NCBI RefSeq assembly: GCF_015477765.1 | Contig: NZ_JADLQQ010000011.1 | Location: forward strand, 186,001 to 250,000 | Direction: 5' to 3' | DNA: 64,000 nt | From: Nocardia transvalensis | Lineage (GTDB): Bacteria; Actinomycetota; Actinomycetes; Mycobacteriales; Mycobacteriaceae | In this document: positions 44,902 to 54,676 of the stretch, one piece after another | Position numbering within the stretch: position 1 is the stretch's first letter | Layout: every line of letters starts with the position of its first letter | Position numbers and translations under genes: made by a program | Notes under the pieces: model-generated | The model's input: the letters and a program-made list of their open reading frames with translations, nothing else | Database searches by the model: none | What the model was told of the DNA's origin: nothing

Positions 44902-45869
44902 GTGACGGTGGCGCGCGGAACCGGCAGCCGACGCAGCAGTTCGGCGATCACGTCCTCGCCGCGGATGCGGCGCACCCACATCTCCGGGCGCAGCGTGATG
45001 CGGTGGGCCATGGCCGGAATCGCCAGGGCCTTCACGTCTTCGGGGATCACGTAGTCGCGGCCCATGAGCAGCGCGCGGGCGCGGGACATCTGCACCAAAT
45101 CCAGCTCGGCCCGCGGGCTGGCGCCGACCTCGACCTGCGGATGACCACGGGTCGCGGCGGCCAGCGCCACCACGTAGGTCACGACATCCGGGTGCACGGT
45201 GACGAATTCGACGGCTTGGCGCATCTCCAGCAGGCCCTGTGCGTCCACCACCTGGCCGATCTGCGGGGTCACCGCGCCCCGCTCCAGGCGGCGGCGAATC
45301 ATCCGGGTCTCGTCCTGCTCGGACAGATAGCCCAGCCGCAGCTGTACGGCGAACCGATCCAGCTGCGCCTCGGGCAGCGGGTAGGTGCCCTCGTACTCGA
45401 TGGGGTTGTCGGTGGCCAGCACGATGAACGGCTGTGGCAGCGGGAAGGTTTCGCCATCGATGCTGACCTGTCCCTCGGCCATGGCCTCCAGCAGCGCCGC
45501 CTGCGTCTTCGGCGGGGTGCGGTTGATCTCGTCGGCCAGCAGCATATTGGTGAACACCGGGCCGCGGCGGAAATTGAAGCGGCCCGAATTCATGTCGTAG
45601 ATGGTCGAGCCGATCAGGTCCGCGGGCAGCAGATCCGGAGTGAACTGGACCCGGGTGAACTGCAAACCCAATGCGGCGGCGAAGGATCGGGCGATCAGCG
45701 TCTTCCCCAGACCGGGCAGGTCCTCGATCAGGACGTGGCCACCGGCCAGCACCGTGACCATGATCAGTTGCAGTTCGTCGCGCTTGCCGACCACGACGCG
45801 GGAGATCTCCCGCAGCACCGCGTCGGTGCGTTTGATGGTTGCGTCCATCGGTGTCGTCATATTCGTCAC
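44898..45869 (-). CDS. MoxR-family AAA+ ATPase
   Basis: 323 residues. Walker A EDLPGLGKT, Walker B MLLADEINRTPPKTQAALLEAM, sensor ATDNPIEYEGTYPLPEAQLDRF. Typical MoxR length. Expected to remodel or activate a client together with the DUF58 and DUF4129 proteins. Confidence 0.93.
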   Translation of the reverse strand: MTNMTTPMDATIKRTDAVLREISRVVVGKRDELQLIMVTVLAGGHVLIEDLPGLGKTLIARSFAAALGLQFTRVQFTPDLLPADLIGSTIYDMNSGRFNFRRGPVFTNMLLADEINRTPPKTQAALLEAMAEGQVSIDGETFPLPQPFIVLATDNPIEYEGTYPLPEAQLDRFAVQLRLGYLSEQDETRMIRRRLERGAVTPQIGQVVDAQGLLEMRQAVEFVTVHPDVVTYVVALAAATRGHPQVEVGASPRAELDLVQMSRARALLMGRDYVIPEDVKALAIPAMAHRITLRPEMWVRRIRGEDVIAELLRRLPVPRATVT

Positions 45870-45885
45870 ACTCGTATCAACCTTT

Positions 45886-46389
45886 TCACATCGACTGGAG
45901 TCGGCGCAGGATCTCGTCCAACGCCGCGCGCCCGGGTGCGCGCGTGTTGTGGTCGCGCAGCGCCGAATCGGCCGGGTCCACCCAGCGCCACAGTTCCGGG
46001 CCGAACAGCATCAGCCCGGCCGATTCGGTGGCGCGCCGGTTCTTCGTGATCCGGTGTCCGCTGGACAGTTCGAACTCCTTGGCCAGCAGCGGTCGCAGAT
46101 ACCGGTCCCAGTCGGCGCGCGAACCGTCGGCCCGCTCGGCGAGCATCTCGGCGCGAGCCTGCCAGCGCCGCAACATCTCCGCCGGGCCGTTATCGATCTC
46201 GTTGTCGGCCGGGTCGTTCGGCGGTTCGGCGCGCGACCGCTCGACCAGCGACCACACCAGCAGCCCCAGCGCACCCAGCACCGGCACGCCGACCAGCACC
46301 GGCAGCGCCGCGCGCTGGCTGCTCAGGGCGAGCAGTTCGACGAGTACGACCAGGGCGATCGCACCGCAGACGATGACAGATCGGATCAT
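45886..46389 (-). CDS. Membrane protein of the MoxR operon
   Basis: 167 residues, two N-terminal transmembrane segments (1-22 and 30-49), then a soluble helical part (RRWQARAEMLAERADGSRAD). Unknown family. Overlaps the DUF4129 gene by ATGA, so it belongs to the operon. Confidence 0.75.
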   Translation of the reverse strand: MIRSVIVCGAIALVVLVELLALSSQRAALPVLVGVPVLGALGLLVWSLVERSRAEPPNDPADNEIDNGPAEMLRRWQARAEMLAERADGSRADWDRYLRPLLAKEFELSSGHRITKNRRATESAGLMLFGPELWRWVDPADSALRDHNTRAPGRAALDEILRRLQSM

Positions 46390-47363
46390 TGCTGTTCTCC
46401 CTGCAGGTCGTTCAGCACGATCCGCAGCAGTTGCTCGGCCCGCATGCGCTGCCACTCGAGCATGGCGTGCGGGCTGAAACGCGCCTCCTCGAACAGCGCG
46501 ACCAGTTCCCGGGCCGAGGCATCGTGCAGCGCACCGCGATCGAATGCGCGGGCCAGCACCTCGGAGGGGGTGTCGGACACCAGCGGCGCCACCTCGCGGG
46601 CCTGCGCCAGGCCGCGTTCCATGGCGACATAGCAGGCGATGATCGCCTCGCGCGCATCCTGGCCGGGCGCGATCATGGCAGCCAGGCCCATCTCGGCCAC
46701 CTGTGCCAGCGAGACCGCGGGTTCCGCGGCGGACGGGGCGGGGAGGTCTGGCTCGGGCACCGTGCGGGTCCGGGTGCCGAGCGCGACCACGATGAGACCG
46801 GCGATCGCGGTGGCGATCAAGGCCGCGGCGGTGACGCCGACGAACCAGAACGTGCGCCCGCTCAGCTCCGGCGTGCCGGAGAACGGGTGGGGCGTCGGCG
46901 GCGGGGATTGCAGCGTCGTCGTCGGGGTCGGACGCGCCGCCGGGGCTTCCGGTGCGGTGGATCCTCCTCCCGTCACGAGATATACGGACCAGGTGAGCGC
47001 CGCGAAGAGGGCGATGATCGCCAGAACGACGAGCACGATCAGGCCCGCCCGGCGTAGCCGCCAGGGTTGGCGCCGCCGGTCCCGGTCGCGCTCGGGCATG
47101 GCCAGCGGCAGCCGGTGCTGGCTCGTGAGCACCCCGGCGAGCAGAATCACCACCGACACCAGCGACAGCACCGGCATCAGCGCGACGGTGACCGCAGACG
47201 GCGGCGAGACCGCGTGCGGCCCACCGATTCCCGGGATGAAGCCGCGCAAGGCGAGCACGGCGAACATCAGCAGCGCGATCAGTCCGACCGCGCGCGGTAT
47301 CGCCGTGCCCACCCGGCCCACCGGCCTCTCCCAAGAACATCGGTACTGCACAAACAGCCACAT
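46386..47363 (-). CDS. DUF4129 domain membrane protein
   Basis: Up to 325 residues with about four transmembrane segments and a Pro/Thr-rich loop (about 138-168). The C-terminal DUF4129 pattern CYVAMERGLAQAREV, DTPSEVLARA, LVALFEEARFS is clear. The domain is common in MoxR-DUF58 operons and in some transglutaminase-like proteins. The start is uncertain: GTG 47321 or 47312 is possible. Confidence 0.8.
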   Translation of the reverse strand: MWLFVQYRCSWERPVGRVGTAIPRAVGLIALLMFAVLALRGFIPGIGGPHAVSPPSAVTVALMPVLSLVSVVILLAGVLTSQHRLPLAMPERDRDRRRQPWRLRRAGLIVLVVLAIIALFAALTWSVYLVTGGGSTAPEAPAARPTPTTTLQSPPPTPHPFSGTPELSGRTFWFVGVTAAALIATAIAGLIVVALGTRTRTVPEPDLPAPSAAEPAVSLAQVAEMGLAAMIAPGQDAREAIIACYVAMERGLAQAREVAPLVSDTPSEVLARAFDRGALHDASARELVALFEEARFSPHAMLEWQRMRAEQLLRIVLNDLQGEQQ

Positions 47364-47629
47364 CGTTACATGCCGAACGGTCCGTCAGGAGGGAAATCGA
47401 AACACCAGGACATCACAAATCGGGTGTATCCCCCTGGCGGATCGTCGATCCGGCAATCGGCTGTGAAAATCCACAACGGCACCGGCCCGCATCCCGGCCG
47501 GTCCACAAAGAGATACGCCTCTATTTCGCATTAATGCAAAGGCATTGGCGCGCAATCCGAGTCGCGTTTGTACGATTTCTCACAGTTCGCCGAAATCCGC
47601 AACGAGGGAATCCGGCGAGTGCGGGAGCG
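47364..47629. other. Intergenic stretch between the MoxR operon and ltp2
   Basis: No coding frame supported. It should hold the promoter of the MoxR operon (minus strand) and the end of the chs operon. No operator was recognised. Confidence 0.35.
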
Positions 47630-48805
47630 TCAGTTCGCGCTCAGTACCAAGCCGGACGTGGGGACGCCGGTCCCGGCGGTGACCACGATGTTCTGCAGGC
47701 CCTGAACCTGGTTGACCGACGTTCCGCGGATTTGGCGGACGCCCTCGGCGATGCCGTTCATGCCGTGGATGTAGGCCTCGCCGAGCTGGCCGCCGTGGGT
47801 GTTCAGGGGCAGGCGGCCGCCCAGTTCGATGGCGCCGTCGGCGATGAAATCCTTGGCGTCGCCGCGGCCGCAGAAGCCCAGTTCCTCCAGCTGCATCAGG
47901 ACGAAGGGGGTGAAGTGGTCGTAGAGGATGGCCGCCTGCATATCGTCCGGGCGCAGACCGCTTTGGGCCCAGAGCTGTTCGCCGACCAGGCCCATTTCCG
48001 GCAGGCCGGTCATGGCGTCGCGGTAGTAACTGGTCATGACGTATGGGTCGGAGCCGGAACCCTGTGCCGCGGCGGCGATCACGGCCGGGCGCTGCGAAAG
48101 ATCGCGGGCCCGCTCGACACTGGTGATCACCAGGGCGACACCGCCGTCGGTTTCCTGGCAGCAGTCCAGCAGGTGCAGGGGCTCGGCGATCCAGCGGGAA
48201 TTCTGGTGCTCCTCGAGGGTGATCGGCTTGCCGTAGAAGTGGGCGGCGGGATTGACCGCGGCATGTTTGCGATCGGCCACCGCGACCCGGCCGAAGTCGG
48301 CACTGGTGGCGCCGTACACATGCATGTATCTGCGCGCCACCATGGCCACCTGCGCCGCGGGCGTCCCCAGGCCCTGCGGATACGACCATGCCGCATCCAC
48401 ACCCGAGGAGGTCGGCGCGGCGGCCAATTGAGTGGAGAACTGGCCGAAGCGGTGTCCGGAGCGTTCGTTGAAGGCCCGGTAGGCGACCACCACGTCCGCA
48501 ATACCGGTCGCCACCGCCATGGCGGCCTGCTGCACCGTCGCGCACGCCGCACCGCCACCGAAAGGAATATTGCTGAAGAACGTCAGATTCGGGATATCCA
48601 GCGCCCGCGCCACCGCGGCCTGGGTGTTGGTGTCCATCGTGAAGGTCGTCAGACCGTCCACATCGGCGGGTTTCAGCCCCGCGTCGTCGAGCGCGGCCGT
48701 GACCGCCTCGGCGGCCAGCCGCAATTCGCTGCGCCCGGAATCCTTGGAGAAGTCGGTGGCACCGATGCCGACGATCGCGGCCCGACCGCTGATTGAGGTA
48801 CTCAC
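47630..48805 (-). CDS. ltp2: Ltp2, retro-aldolase for 17-HOPC-CoA
   Basis: 391 residues, thiolase-like SCP-x/non-specific lipid-transfer fold lacking the usual catalytic Cys signature. FGGGAACATVQQAAMAVATG, YDHFTPFVLMQLEELGFC and NTHGGQLGEAYIHGMNGIAE match Rv3540c. With the DUF35 part of ChsH2 it splits off the last propanoyl-CoA of the side chain. GTG start overlaps the chsH1 stop. Confidence 0.92.
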   Translation of the reverse strand: MSTSISGRAAIVGIGATDFSKDSGRSELRLAAEAVTAALDDAGLKPADVDGLTTFTMDTNTQAAVARALDIPNLTFFSNIPFGGGAACATVQQAAMAVATGIADVVVAYRAFNERSGHRFGQFSTQLAAAPTSSGVDAAWSYPQGLGTPAAQVAMVARRYMHVYGATSADFGRVAVADRKHAAVNPAAHFYGKPITLEEHQNSRWIAEPLHLLDCCQETDGGVALVITSVERARDLSQRPAVIAAAAQGSGSDPYVMTSYYRDAMTGLPEMGLVGEQLWAQSGLRPDDMQAAILYDHFTPFVLMQLEELGFCGRGDAKDFIADGAIELGGRLPLNTHGGQLGEAYIHGMNGIAEGVRQIRGTSVNQVQGLQNIVVTAGTGVPTSGLVLSAN

Positions 48806-49218
48806 GCCTTCTCCTGCAGTGCGATGACGACTTTCGCCTGAATGTGGTCGCCGAGGCTGTCGCGCCCGACCACCTCGATATGAATATCGCCACCTTCGAT
48901 GGCGGTCACCGTGCCGGTCAGCGTCAGCGTGTCCCCGGCATACAGCGGCACACCCAATCGCAGCGCATTGGATTTCACCACGGCGCGGGGCCCGGCCCAG
49001 TCCGTGACGAACCGCTGTACCAGGCCCATATCGGTGAGGATATTGACGAAGATGTCCTTCGAGCCCCGCTCCACTGCCTTGTCACGATCGTGGTGCACAT
49101 CCTGAAAGTCCCTGGTGGCCAACGCAGTGCTGATCACGAAGGTGGGGTCGGCGTGAATGGTCAGCTCCGGCAGCGCCGTTCCGACCTCGACGGCGGCCGG
49201 TTCCACTGTGGCGGTCAT
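48802..49218 (-). CDS. chsH1: ChsH1, hydratase subunit (MaoC-like)
   Basis: 138 residues, single hotdog. DFQDVHHDRDKAVERGSKDI is the hydratase-type loop. It forms a heteromeric hydratase with ChsH2 for 3-OPDC-CoA. ATG overlaps the chsH2 stop by ATGA. Confidence 0.9.
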   Translation of the reverse strand: MTATVEPAAVEVGTALPELTIHADPTFVISTALATRDFQDVHHDRDKAVERGSKDIFVNILTDMGLVQRFVTDWAGPRAVVKSNALRLGVPLYAGDTLTLTGTVTAIEGGDIHIEVVGRDSLGDHIQAKVVIALQEKA

Positions 49219-50159
49219 CGGATCACCTTCCAGTACGGCAGTGTGTTGTCGTCGTCGAGCTTCTCGAAGGCCACCTCGACCGGCATATCGATGCGGACCC
49301 GGTCGGGTTCGACGCCGCGCAGCTCGCCGAGCATGCGCACGCCCTCCTCGAGTTCGACCAGCGCCACCACGAACGGCAGTTGCCGCCCGGGCACCTTGGG
49401 CGCGTGATGCACCACGTAACTGAACACCGTGCCCCTCCCGGAGGCGACCACATAGTCGGGCGCCTCGGACTTGTCCTGCCACAGCGCGGGCACGGGCGGA
49501 TGCCGCAGCGTGCCGTCGGGCAGACGCTGAATGCGCAGCTCGCCGAGCTCGGCTCCCTCCCAGAAGAATTCGGTGTCCTTGGAGACGATGGGCCGCACCC
49601 GCTTGCTCAGATCTTCTTGCGGCGCGGCCGGTTTCCCCGTCCCCGGTGCGAACTTCAGCATGCGGAAGCTCATTTCGGTGACCGGTTCGTCGTCGGCGTA
49701 CCAGGTCAGGATGTACGTGGCGAACCAGCCCTCGCCCAACGCGGTGCGCTTGGGCCCCACCAGATCCTGCAACCGTGTCCGGGCCTGCACCCGCTCCCCG
49801 ACCCGCAGGTACCGGTGGTAGGTCTGCTCGCAGTTGGTGGCCACCACCGAGGTGTATCCGGCGGCGTCGAGCAGGTCGTTGACGGCGTTCATCGGATCGT
49901 CCGACGGCCGCGACCCGCCCAGCCCGGGCATCGTCCAGACCTGCGCCATCGCGGGCGGCGCCACGATGCCCGGATGTCCGGCCGCGCGGGCGGCCTGCTC
50001 GTCCACGTAGATCGGATTGGTGTCGCCGAGTGCCTCGACCCAGTTGTTGATCATCGGCTGGTTCACCGGATCGCGGGCCAGGCGCGGGGCGCACTCCCCG
50101 GCCGCCTTGATCTGCTCACCGGCGGCGATGATCTGGTCCGCTGTCATGGTTTCCGGCAC
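49215..50159 (-). CDS. chsH2: ChsH2, MaoC-DUF35 fusion
   Basis: 314 residues: an N-terminal MaoC hotdog (about 1-180, LGDTNPIYVDEQAARAAG and PPAMAQVW) and a C-terminal DUF35 OB-fold (about 190-314, RLPDGTLRHPP, SGRGTVFSYVVHHAP). The first part pairs with ChsH1, the second with Ltp2. Note that the usual zinc-ribbon Cys of DUF35 proteins are not evident. Confidence 0.92.
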   Translation of the reverse strand: MPETMTADQIIAAGEQIKAAGECAPRLARDPVNQPMINNWVEALGDTNPIYVDEQAARAAGHPGIVAPPAMAQVWTMPGLGGSRPSDDPMNAVNDLLDAAGYTSVVATNCEQTYHRYLRVGERVQARTRLQDLVGPKRTALGEGWFATYILTWYADDEPVTEMSFRMLKFAPGTGKPAAPQEDLSKRVRPIVSKDTEFFWEGAELGELRIQRLPDGTLRHPPVPALWQDKSEAPDYVVASGRGTVFSYVVHHAPKVPGRQLPFVVALVELEEGVRMLGELRGVEPDRVRIDMPVEVAFEKLDDDNTLPYWKVIR

Positions 50160-50168
50160 GGGAAACTC

Positions 50169-51410
50169 CTATCTCGGTACGCGCGGCAACTTCAGCCCGG
50201 CGGTGGCGATCAATTCGCGCATGATCTCGTTGACGCCGCCGCCGAAGGTGACCACCAGGTTCTGTTTGGTCCGCCGGTCCAGCCAGGTCGCCAGCTCGGC
50301 GGTGGCCGGATCGGCGGGATCGCCGTGACGGCCGACGATCTCCTCCGCCAAACGGCCCGCCTCTTGCAGCGCCTCGGTCGAAAAGACCTTGGTCGCCGAG
50401 GCATCGGCGATGACACCGGCTGGGTTCGCAGTGTCGATGCGGCGTCCGCGGGTCCCTCCGTGGTTACGCAAGCTGCCGCCTCCGGGCCCGTCGCTCCCAC
50501 CGGTGGCCTTGTCGGCATTGGCGGCCACCTGCCAGTTCAGTAACTCGTTGAGCCGGACCATGGCGTGCATGCGACCCAGTGACCGTCGCACGTCGATTTC
50601 ACCCAGCACCCCTTGCCGCAGGGCCCATTCCCGCACCCGGTCGTAGAGCTGCTCGATCTTGCCCGACGGACCGAGGCTGATCCGCTCGTGGTTGAGCTGG
50701 GTGGTGATGAGTTTCCAGCCGCCGTTCTCCTCGCCGACGAGCATGTCCGCGGGGACACGTACGTTGTCGAAATATGTTGCGTTGGTGTGGTGTGCGCCGT
50801 CGCAGGTGATGATCGGCGTCCAGGAATAACCCGGATCCTTCGTATCCACGATCAGGATCGTGATGCCGCGGTGGCGCGATTCGGCCGAACCGGTGCGGCA
50901 GGCCAGCCAGACGTAGTCGGCCTCGTGCGCGCCGGTGGTGAAGATCTTCTGCCCGTTGACGATCCAGTCGCCGTTGGCATCGCGCACCGCGCTGGTCCGC
51001 AGCGATGCCAGGTCTGTCCCGGCCTCGGGTTCGGAGTAGCCGATCGAGAAGTGCACGTCGCCGGACAGGATGGCGGGCAGGAACTTCTGCTTCTGCTCCT
51101 CGGTGCCGAACTGCTGCAGGGTCGGGCCGACCGTCATCAGCGTCACCAACGGCAGCGGTACGTCCGCGCGCGCGGCCTCGTTGTAGAAGATCTGCTGTTC
51201 GACCGGCCCGAAACCCTGCCCCCCGTATTCCTTCGGCCAGCCCACGCCGAGCCAGCCGTCGCGGCCCATGCGCCGCACCACCGCGCGGTAGGCGTCGCCG
51301 TGCCGATTGACCGCCATCTCGGCCTCCTCCTCGGGAGTGACGAGATCGGCGAAATACGAACGTAAGTCGTCGCGCAGTCGGCGCTGCTCGGGCGTCAGGT
51401 CGATGAACAT
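50169..51410 (-). CDS. chsE2: ChsE2 (FadE29), side-chain acyl-CoA dehydrogenase subunit
   Basis: About 413 residues. GYSEPEAGTDLASLRTSA, VNGQKIFTTGAHEADY, NHERISLGPSGK and FGGGVNEIMRELIA are conserved with Rv3543c. It forms the ChsE1-ChsE2 heterotetramer that dehydrogenates 3-OPC-CoA. A Gly/Arg-rich insertion of about 27 residues (GGSDGPGGGSLRNHGGTRG onward, around residues 320-347) is absent from the shorter M. tuberculosis protein (387 aa). Overlaps chsE1 by 16 bp. Confidence 0.92.
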   Translation of the reverse strand: MFIDLTPEQRRLRDDLRSYFADLVTPEEEAEMAVNRHGDAYRAVVRRMGRDGWLGVGWPKEYGGQGFGPVEQQIFYNEAARADVPLPLVTLMTVGPTLQQFGTEEQKQKFLPAILSGDVHFSIGYSEPEAGTDLASLRTSAVRDANGDWIVNGQKIFTTGAHEADYVWLACRTGSAESRHRGITILIVDTKDPGYSWTPIITCDGAHHTNATYFDNVRVPADMLVGEENGGWKLITTQLNHERISLGPSGKIEQLYDRVREWALRQGVLGEIDVRRSLGRMHAMVRLNELLNWQVAANADKATGGSDGPGGGSLRNHGGTRGRRIDTANPAGVIADASATKVFSTEALQEAGRLAEEIVGRHGDPADPATAELATWLDRRTKQNLVVTFGGGVNEIMRELIATAGLKLPRVPR

Positions 51411-52459
51411 CGGGCTCCCAAACGATCCAGCCGGAACGACGCGCCGCCGAGCCAGCGGGCGATGTCCTTGGCCTGTGAGTAGTAGCGATGCAGCGGATGG
51501 GTCACATCGACCCCGATACCGCCGTGCAGGTGATGACATTTCTGCAGGGCCGCGGGCAGTTCGGAGCTGACGCAGTAGGCCAGCACGTCCAGGTCGTCAT
51601 CGATCCGATCCTGGTGTTCCGGGCTCGAGTCCTCCTGGGCCAGGGTCCAATTCGCCGACACCGCGGCCGCGTGCAGGGTGCGCGAGACGACGTAGATATC
51701 GGCGATCTGCTGCGCCACCGCCTGGAATTCGGCCAGCGGCCGGCCGAACTGATGCCGGGTCCGCACATGTTCGGCGGTCAGCGTCAGCGCCCCCTTCACC
51801 AGCCCGTCGGCGACCGAACCGATCGAGGCCAGCGCCAGGCGGTGCAGCGCGGCGATGCCGTCCGGCAACAGCTGTTCGGCCGGGATCTCGGCGGCGTCGA
51901 AATGCACGGAGAACTCCGGTGCTCCGGTCGAGGCCGGACTCTCCAGCAGCGTCACTCCCGGCGCGGCGGTGTCGACGACGGCGATCCCGGCATCGGTCGG
52001 CACCAGCATCCACTGCGCCTGCCCGGCATACGGGACGGCCACCTTGTGTCCGGTGATCCGCACCGTGGCGCCGTCGGCGACGGCGACCGTCTCCGGCTTC
52101 ACCGCGAACGGCGCGCCCGGCTCGTTCAATGCCGCGGTGAGGATCGCGCCCTTGGCGACGGCCGGAAAGATCCGCTCCGCCAGCGCGTCCGGCACACCGC
52201 CGAGCAGCGGCAGCACGCCGAAGCCCAGCGTCGCCAGCGCCGGCACCTGCGCGGCGTCGGTGGCCAGCTCGGTCAGCATGGTCGAAACCTCGAGCAGGCC
52301 CATCTCGTCACCGCCGAATCGCTCCGGTAGTGCGACCGACAGCAATCCGCTGTCGACGAGTGCGGGCCACAGCGACATATCACGCGCGCTGTCGCGCTCC
52401 AGCAAACTTACGACAACCTCGGCGACCGCATCCTGGCTCTCGTCCCTGTCGAAATCCAA
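51395..52459 (-). CDS. chsE1: ChsE1 (FadE28), side-chain acyl-CoA dehydrogenase subunit
   Basis: About 354 residues from TTG 52459, which aligns with the MDFD start of Rv3544c and has GGGAG upstream. ALNEPGAPFAVKP, VRTRHQFGRPLAEFQAV and CHHLHGGIGVDVTHPLHRYY are recognisable. Partner of ChsE2. 28 bp after fadE34. Confidence 0.92.
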   Translation of the reverse strand: MDFDRDESQDAVAEVVVSLLERDSARDMSLWPALVDSGLLSVALPERFGGDEMGLLEVSTMLTELATDAAQVPALATLGFGVLPLLGGVPDALAERIFPAVAKGAILTAALNEPGAPFAVKPETVAVADGATVRITGHKVAVPYAGQAQWMLVPTDAGIAVVDTAAPGVTLLESPASTGAPEFSVHFDAAEIPAEQLLPDGIAALHRLALASIGSVADGLVKGALTLTAEHVRTRHQFGRPLAEFQAVAQQIADIYVVSRTLHAAAVSANWTLAQEDSSPEHQDRIDDDLDVLAYCVSSELPAALQKCHHLHGGIGVDVTHPLHRYYSQAKDIARWLGGASFRLDRLGARCSST

Positions 52460-52487
52460 TTCAGTGCTCCCGTGTGAGGTGTGGACT

Positions 52488-54641
52488 TCAGCTGTGCGAT
52501 TCGCGCGGGAGTCCGAGAATCCGTTCACCGGCCACGGTCAAAAGGATCTGCTCGGTACCCCCTGCAATCGACAAACAGCGCGTTAGCAGGAATTCTTTCA
52601 CCACATCCGATTCCTGCGCGCCCGCCACACCAGCGAGTTCGACAGCGAATTCGGCGACCGCCTGCCGATGGCGCACACCGACCAGTTTGCGCACACTACT
52701 TTGCGGTCCGGGATCCACACCCGCCAACATGCGCTGGGCGGCACGGGTTTCCAGCAACAGCCCGGCGACGGCATCGGACACCAAAACGCCCAGCCGATCC
52801 GCGATCAGTTCCGCGCCCGGACCTGCGGTCGGCGCGGTGGCGATCAACATCTCGAGTTCGTCGCCGATTCCGCCGCCGCCCATGGCGACCCGTTCCGAGG
52901 ACAATGTGGATCGCGCGATTTTCCATCCTGCGCCCAGTTCACCGACCAGACAGTCGTCGGGGACGAATACGTCGTCGAGGAACACCTCGGAAAAGCGTGC
53001 CTCGCCGGTGATCTGCACCAGCGGGCGCACCTCGATACCCGGACTCGACATATCCACGAGGAAATAACTGATGCCGCGGTGTTTGGGGACCGAGACATCC
53101 GTGCGAGCCAGACATATCGCCCAATTGGCCACATTCGTCAGTGACGTCCACACCTTTTGGCCGCGCAGCCGCCAACCGCCGTCCACACGGGTTGCCGTGG
53201 TACGCAAGGCCGCCAGATCCGACCCGGCGTCGGGTTCGCTGAACAGCTGGCACCAGATAACCTCGCCCCGCAGCGTGGGGCTCACGAAGCGTTCGATCTG
53301 TTCGGGGGTGCCGTACTGCAGCAGCGTCGGCACCGCCCAGTTGCCGATCTGGATATCGGGCACGGTGATTCCGGCGCGGCGTACCTGCTCGTCGATCAGG
53401 GTGCGCAGGATCGGGCCCGCGCCGCGTCCGTACGGAGGCGGCCAGTGCGGTGCCAGTAACCCGGTGTCGGCGAGGGCATTCCGCTGCTGTTCGGGCGGGA
53501 GGGCGGCGATGCGCGCCAGCTCCGCGGCCAATTCGGCGGCCCCGGCGGCGTCGAGCCCCACGGCCTCCCACGCCTCGGCGTTCAGCTCGTCACCGTCGAA
53601 GCCGAGATCCACGCCGACCGTGCGCCGGCGGCCCTGCCGCACGAGTTCGGTGACCCGCGCCCGCCACACGGCCGATCCGCCGAGCAACTGCCGCAGGGCG
53701 ACCGCGCGGCGCAGATACAGGTGCGCGTCGTGCTCCCAGGTGAATCCGATGCCGCCGAGCACTTGGATGCAGTCCTTGGCCGTCTCCACCGCCGCATCGA
53801 GCGCGATCGCCAGCGCGATGGCGGCGGCCAGCGGCAACTCCTCGGTGCGGGTGTCCACGGCCGCGGCGGCGTCGGCGGCCACCGCCCGGATCAACTCGGC
53901 CCGGCACAGCATCCACGCGCAGATGTGCTTGACCGCCTGGAATTCACCGATCTTGCGGCCGAACTGCTCCCGCACCTTGGCGTACTCGGCGGCGGTCTCG
54001 AGGCACCAGCCCGCGATCCCGGCGGCCTCGGCGGCGACGAGCGCGGCCGCCACATCGGTGACCGCCCAAGGGGGCTCGAAGGTGTCCGCGGCGGGCACTC
54101 GCACCCCGGAGCATTCGACGCGGGCGAGCGGGGTGCTCGCGTCCAAGGGCGGTAACGGGGTTATGCGCACTCCGTCGGTGCCGGGGCGTACCAAGCACCA
54201 GCGGTCCCGGCCGGGCAGCAAGACGGCCGTCCCCTCCGCAGCACCGATCACCGTCCCCCAGGCGCCGGTCAGCTCCAGTTCGCCGGTTTCATTGCGAGAC
54301 AGGGCAACCGGGTCACCCAGCGCGATCCCGCACGGGGTATTCTCGTCGAGTGCACCGCCGGTAACGAGGCCGGCGAGCGCGGTCGCCAGCACCGGACCAC
54401 CCACCAGATCGTGTGCCGCCTGCTCGATCAAGACGGCCAGGTCGCCGACGGTTCCGTCGGCGCCCCCGGCGGCCTCGGGCACCGCGACGCGGAAAATGCC
54501 CAGATCCACCAGGCTCGGCCAGAACTCGCGCCAGTAGTCGGGGATGCCACTGCGCATTGTTGCAATCGGGCGTACCGACGCGGACCACCCGCGCATCGAC
54601 TCCTGGACGGCTTTATGCTCGTCAGTGGTGGCAATGGTCAC
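52488..54641 (-). CDS. fadE34: FadE34 (ChsE3), tandem-domain acyl-CoA dehydrogenase
   Basis: About 717 residues made of two fused ACAD units. The N-terminal half (about 1-340) holds YAKVREQFGRKIGEFQAVKH and VLGGIGFTWEHDAHLYLRR; the C-terminal half holds LFSEPDAGSDLAALRTTA, RGQKVWTSLTNVANW and GTEQILLTVAGERILGLPR. Similar to Rv3573c, which dehydrogenates C22/C24-side-chain steroid CoAs. GTG 54641 with GGAAAGG upstream is preferred; GTG 54669-54671 is also open and would sit only 5 bp from the KstR box. Confidence 0.92.
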   Translation of the reverse strand: MTIATTDEHKAVQESMRGWSASVRPIATMRSGIPDYWREFWPSLVDLGIFRVAVPEAAGGADGTVGDLAVLIEQAAHDLVGGPVLATALAGLVTGGALDENTPCGIALGDPVALSRNETGELELTGAWGTVIGAAEGTAVLLPGRDRWCLVRPGTDGVRITPLPPLDASTPLARVECSGVRVPAADTFEPPWAVTDVAAALVAAEAAGIAGWCLETAAEYAKVREQFGRKIGEFQAVKHICAWMLCRAELIRAVAADAAAAVDTRTEELPLAAAIALAIALDAAVETAKDCIQVLGGIGFTWEHDAHLYLRRAVALRQLLGGSAVWRARVTELVRQGRRRTVGVDLGFDGDELNAEAWEAVGLDAAGAAELAAELARIAALPPEQQRNALADTGLLAPHWPPPYGRGAGPILRTLIDEQVRRAGITVPDIQIGNWAVPTLLQYGTPEQIERFVSPTLRGEVIWCQLFSEPDAGSDLAALRTTATRVDGGWRLRGQKVWTSLTNVANWAICLARTDVSVPKHRGISYFLVDMSSPGIEVRPLVQITGEARFSEVFLDDVFVPDDCLVGELGAGWKIARSTLSSERVAMGGGGIGDELEMLIATAPTAGPGAELIADRLGVLVSDAVAGLLLETRAAQRMLAGVDPGPQSSVRKLVGVRHRQAVAEFAVELAGVAGAQESDVVKEFLLTRCLSIAGGTEQILLTVAGERILGLPRESHS

Positions 54642-54676
54642 ACTGCGTACCGCCTTTCCGGCGTGACTCACACACT

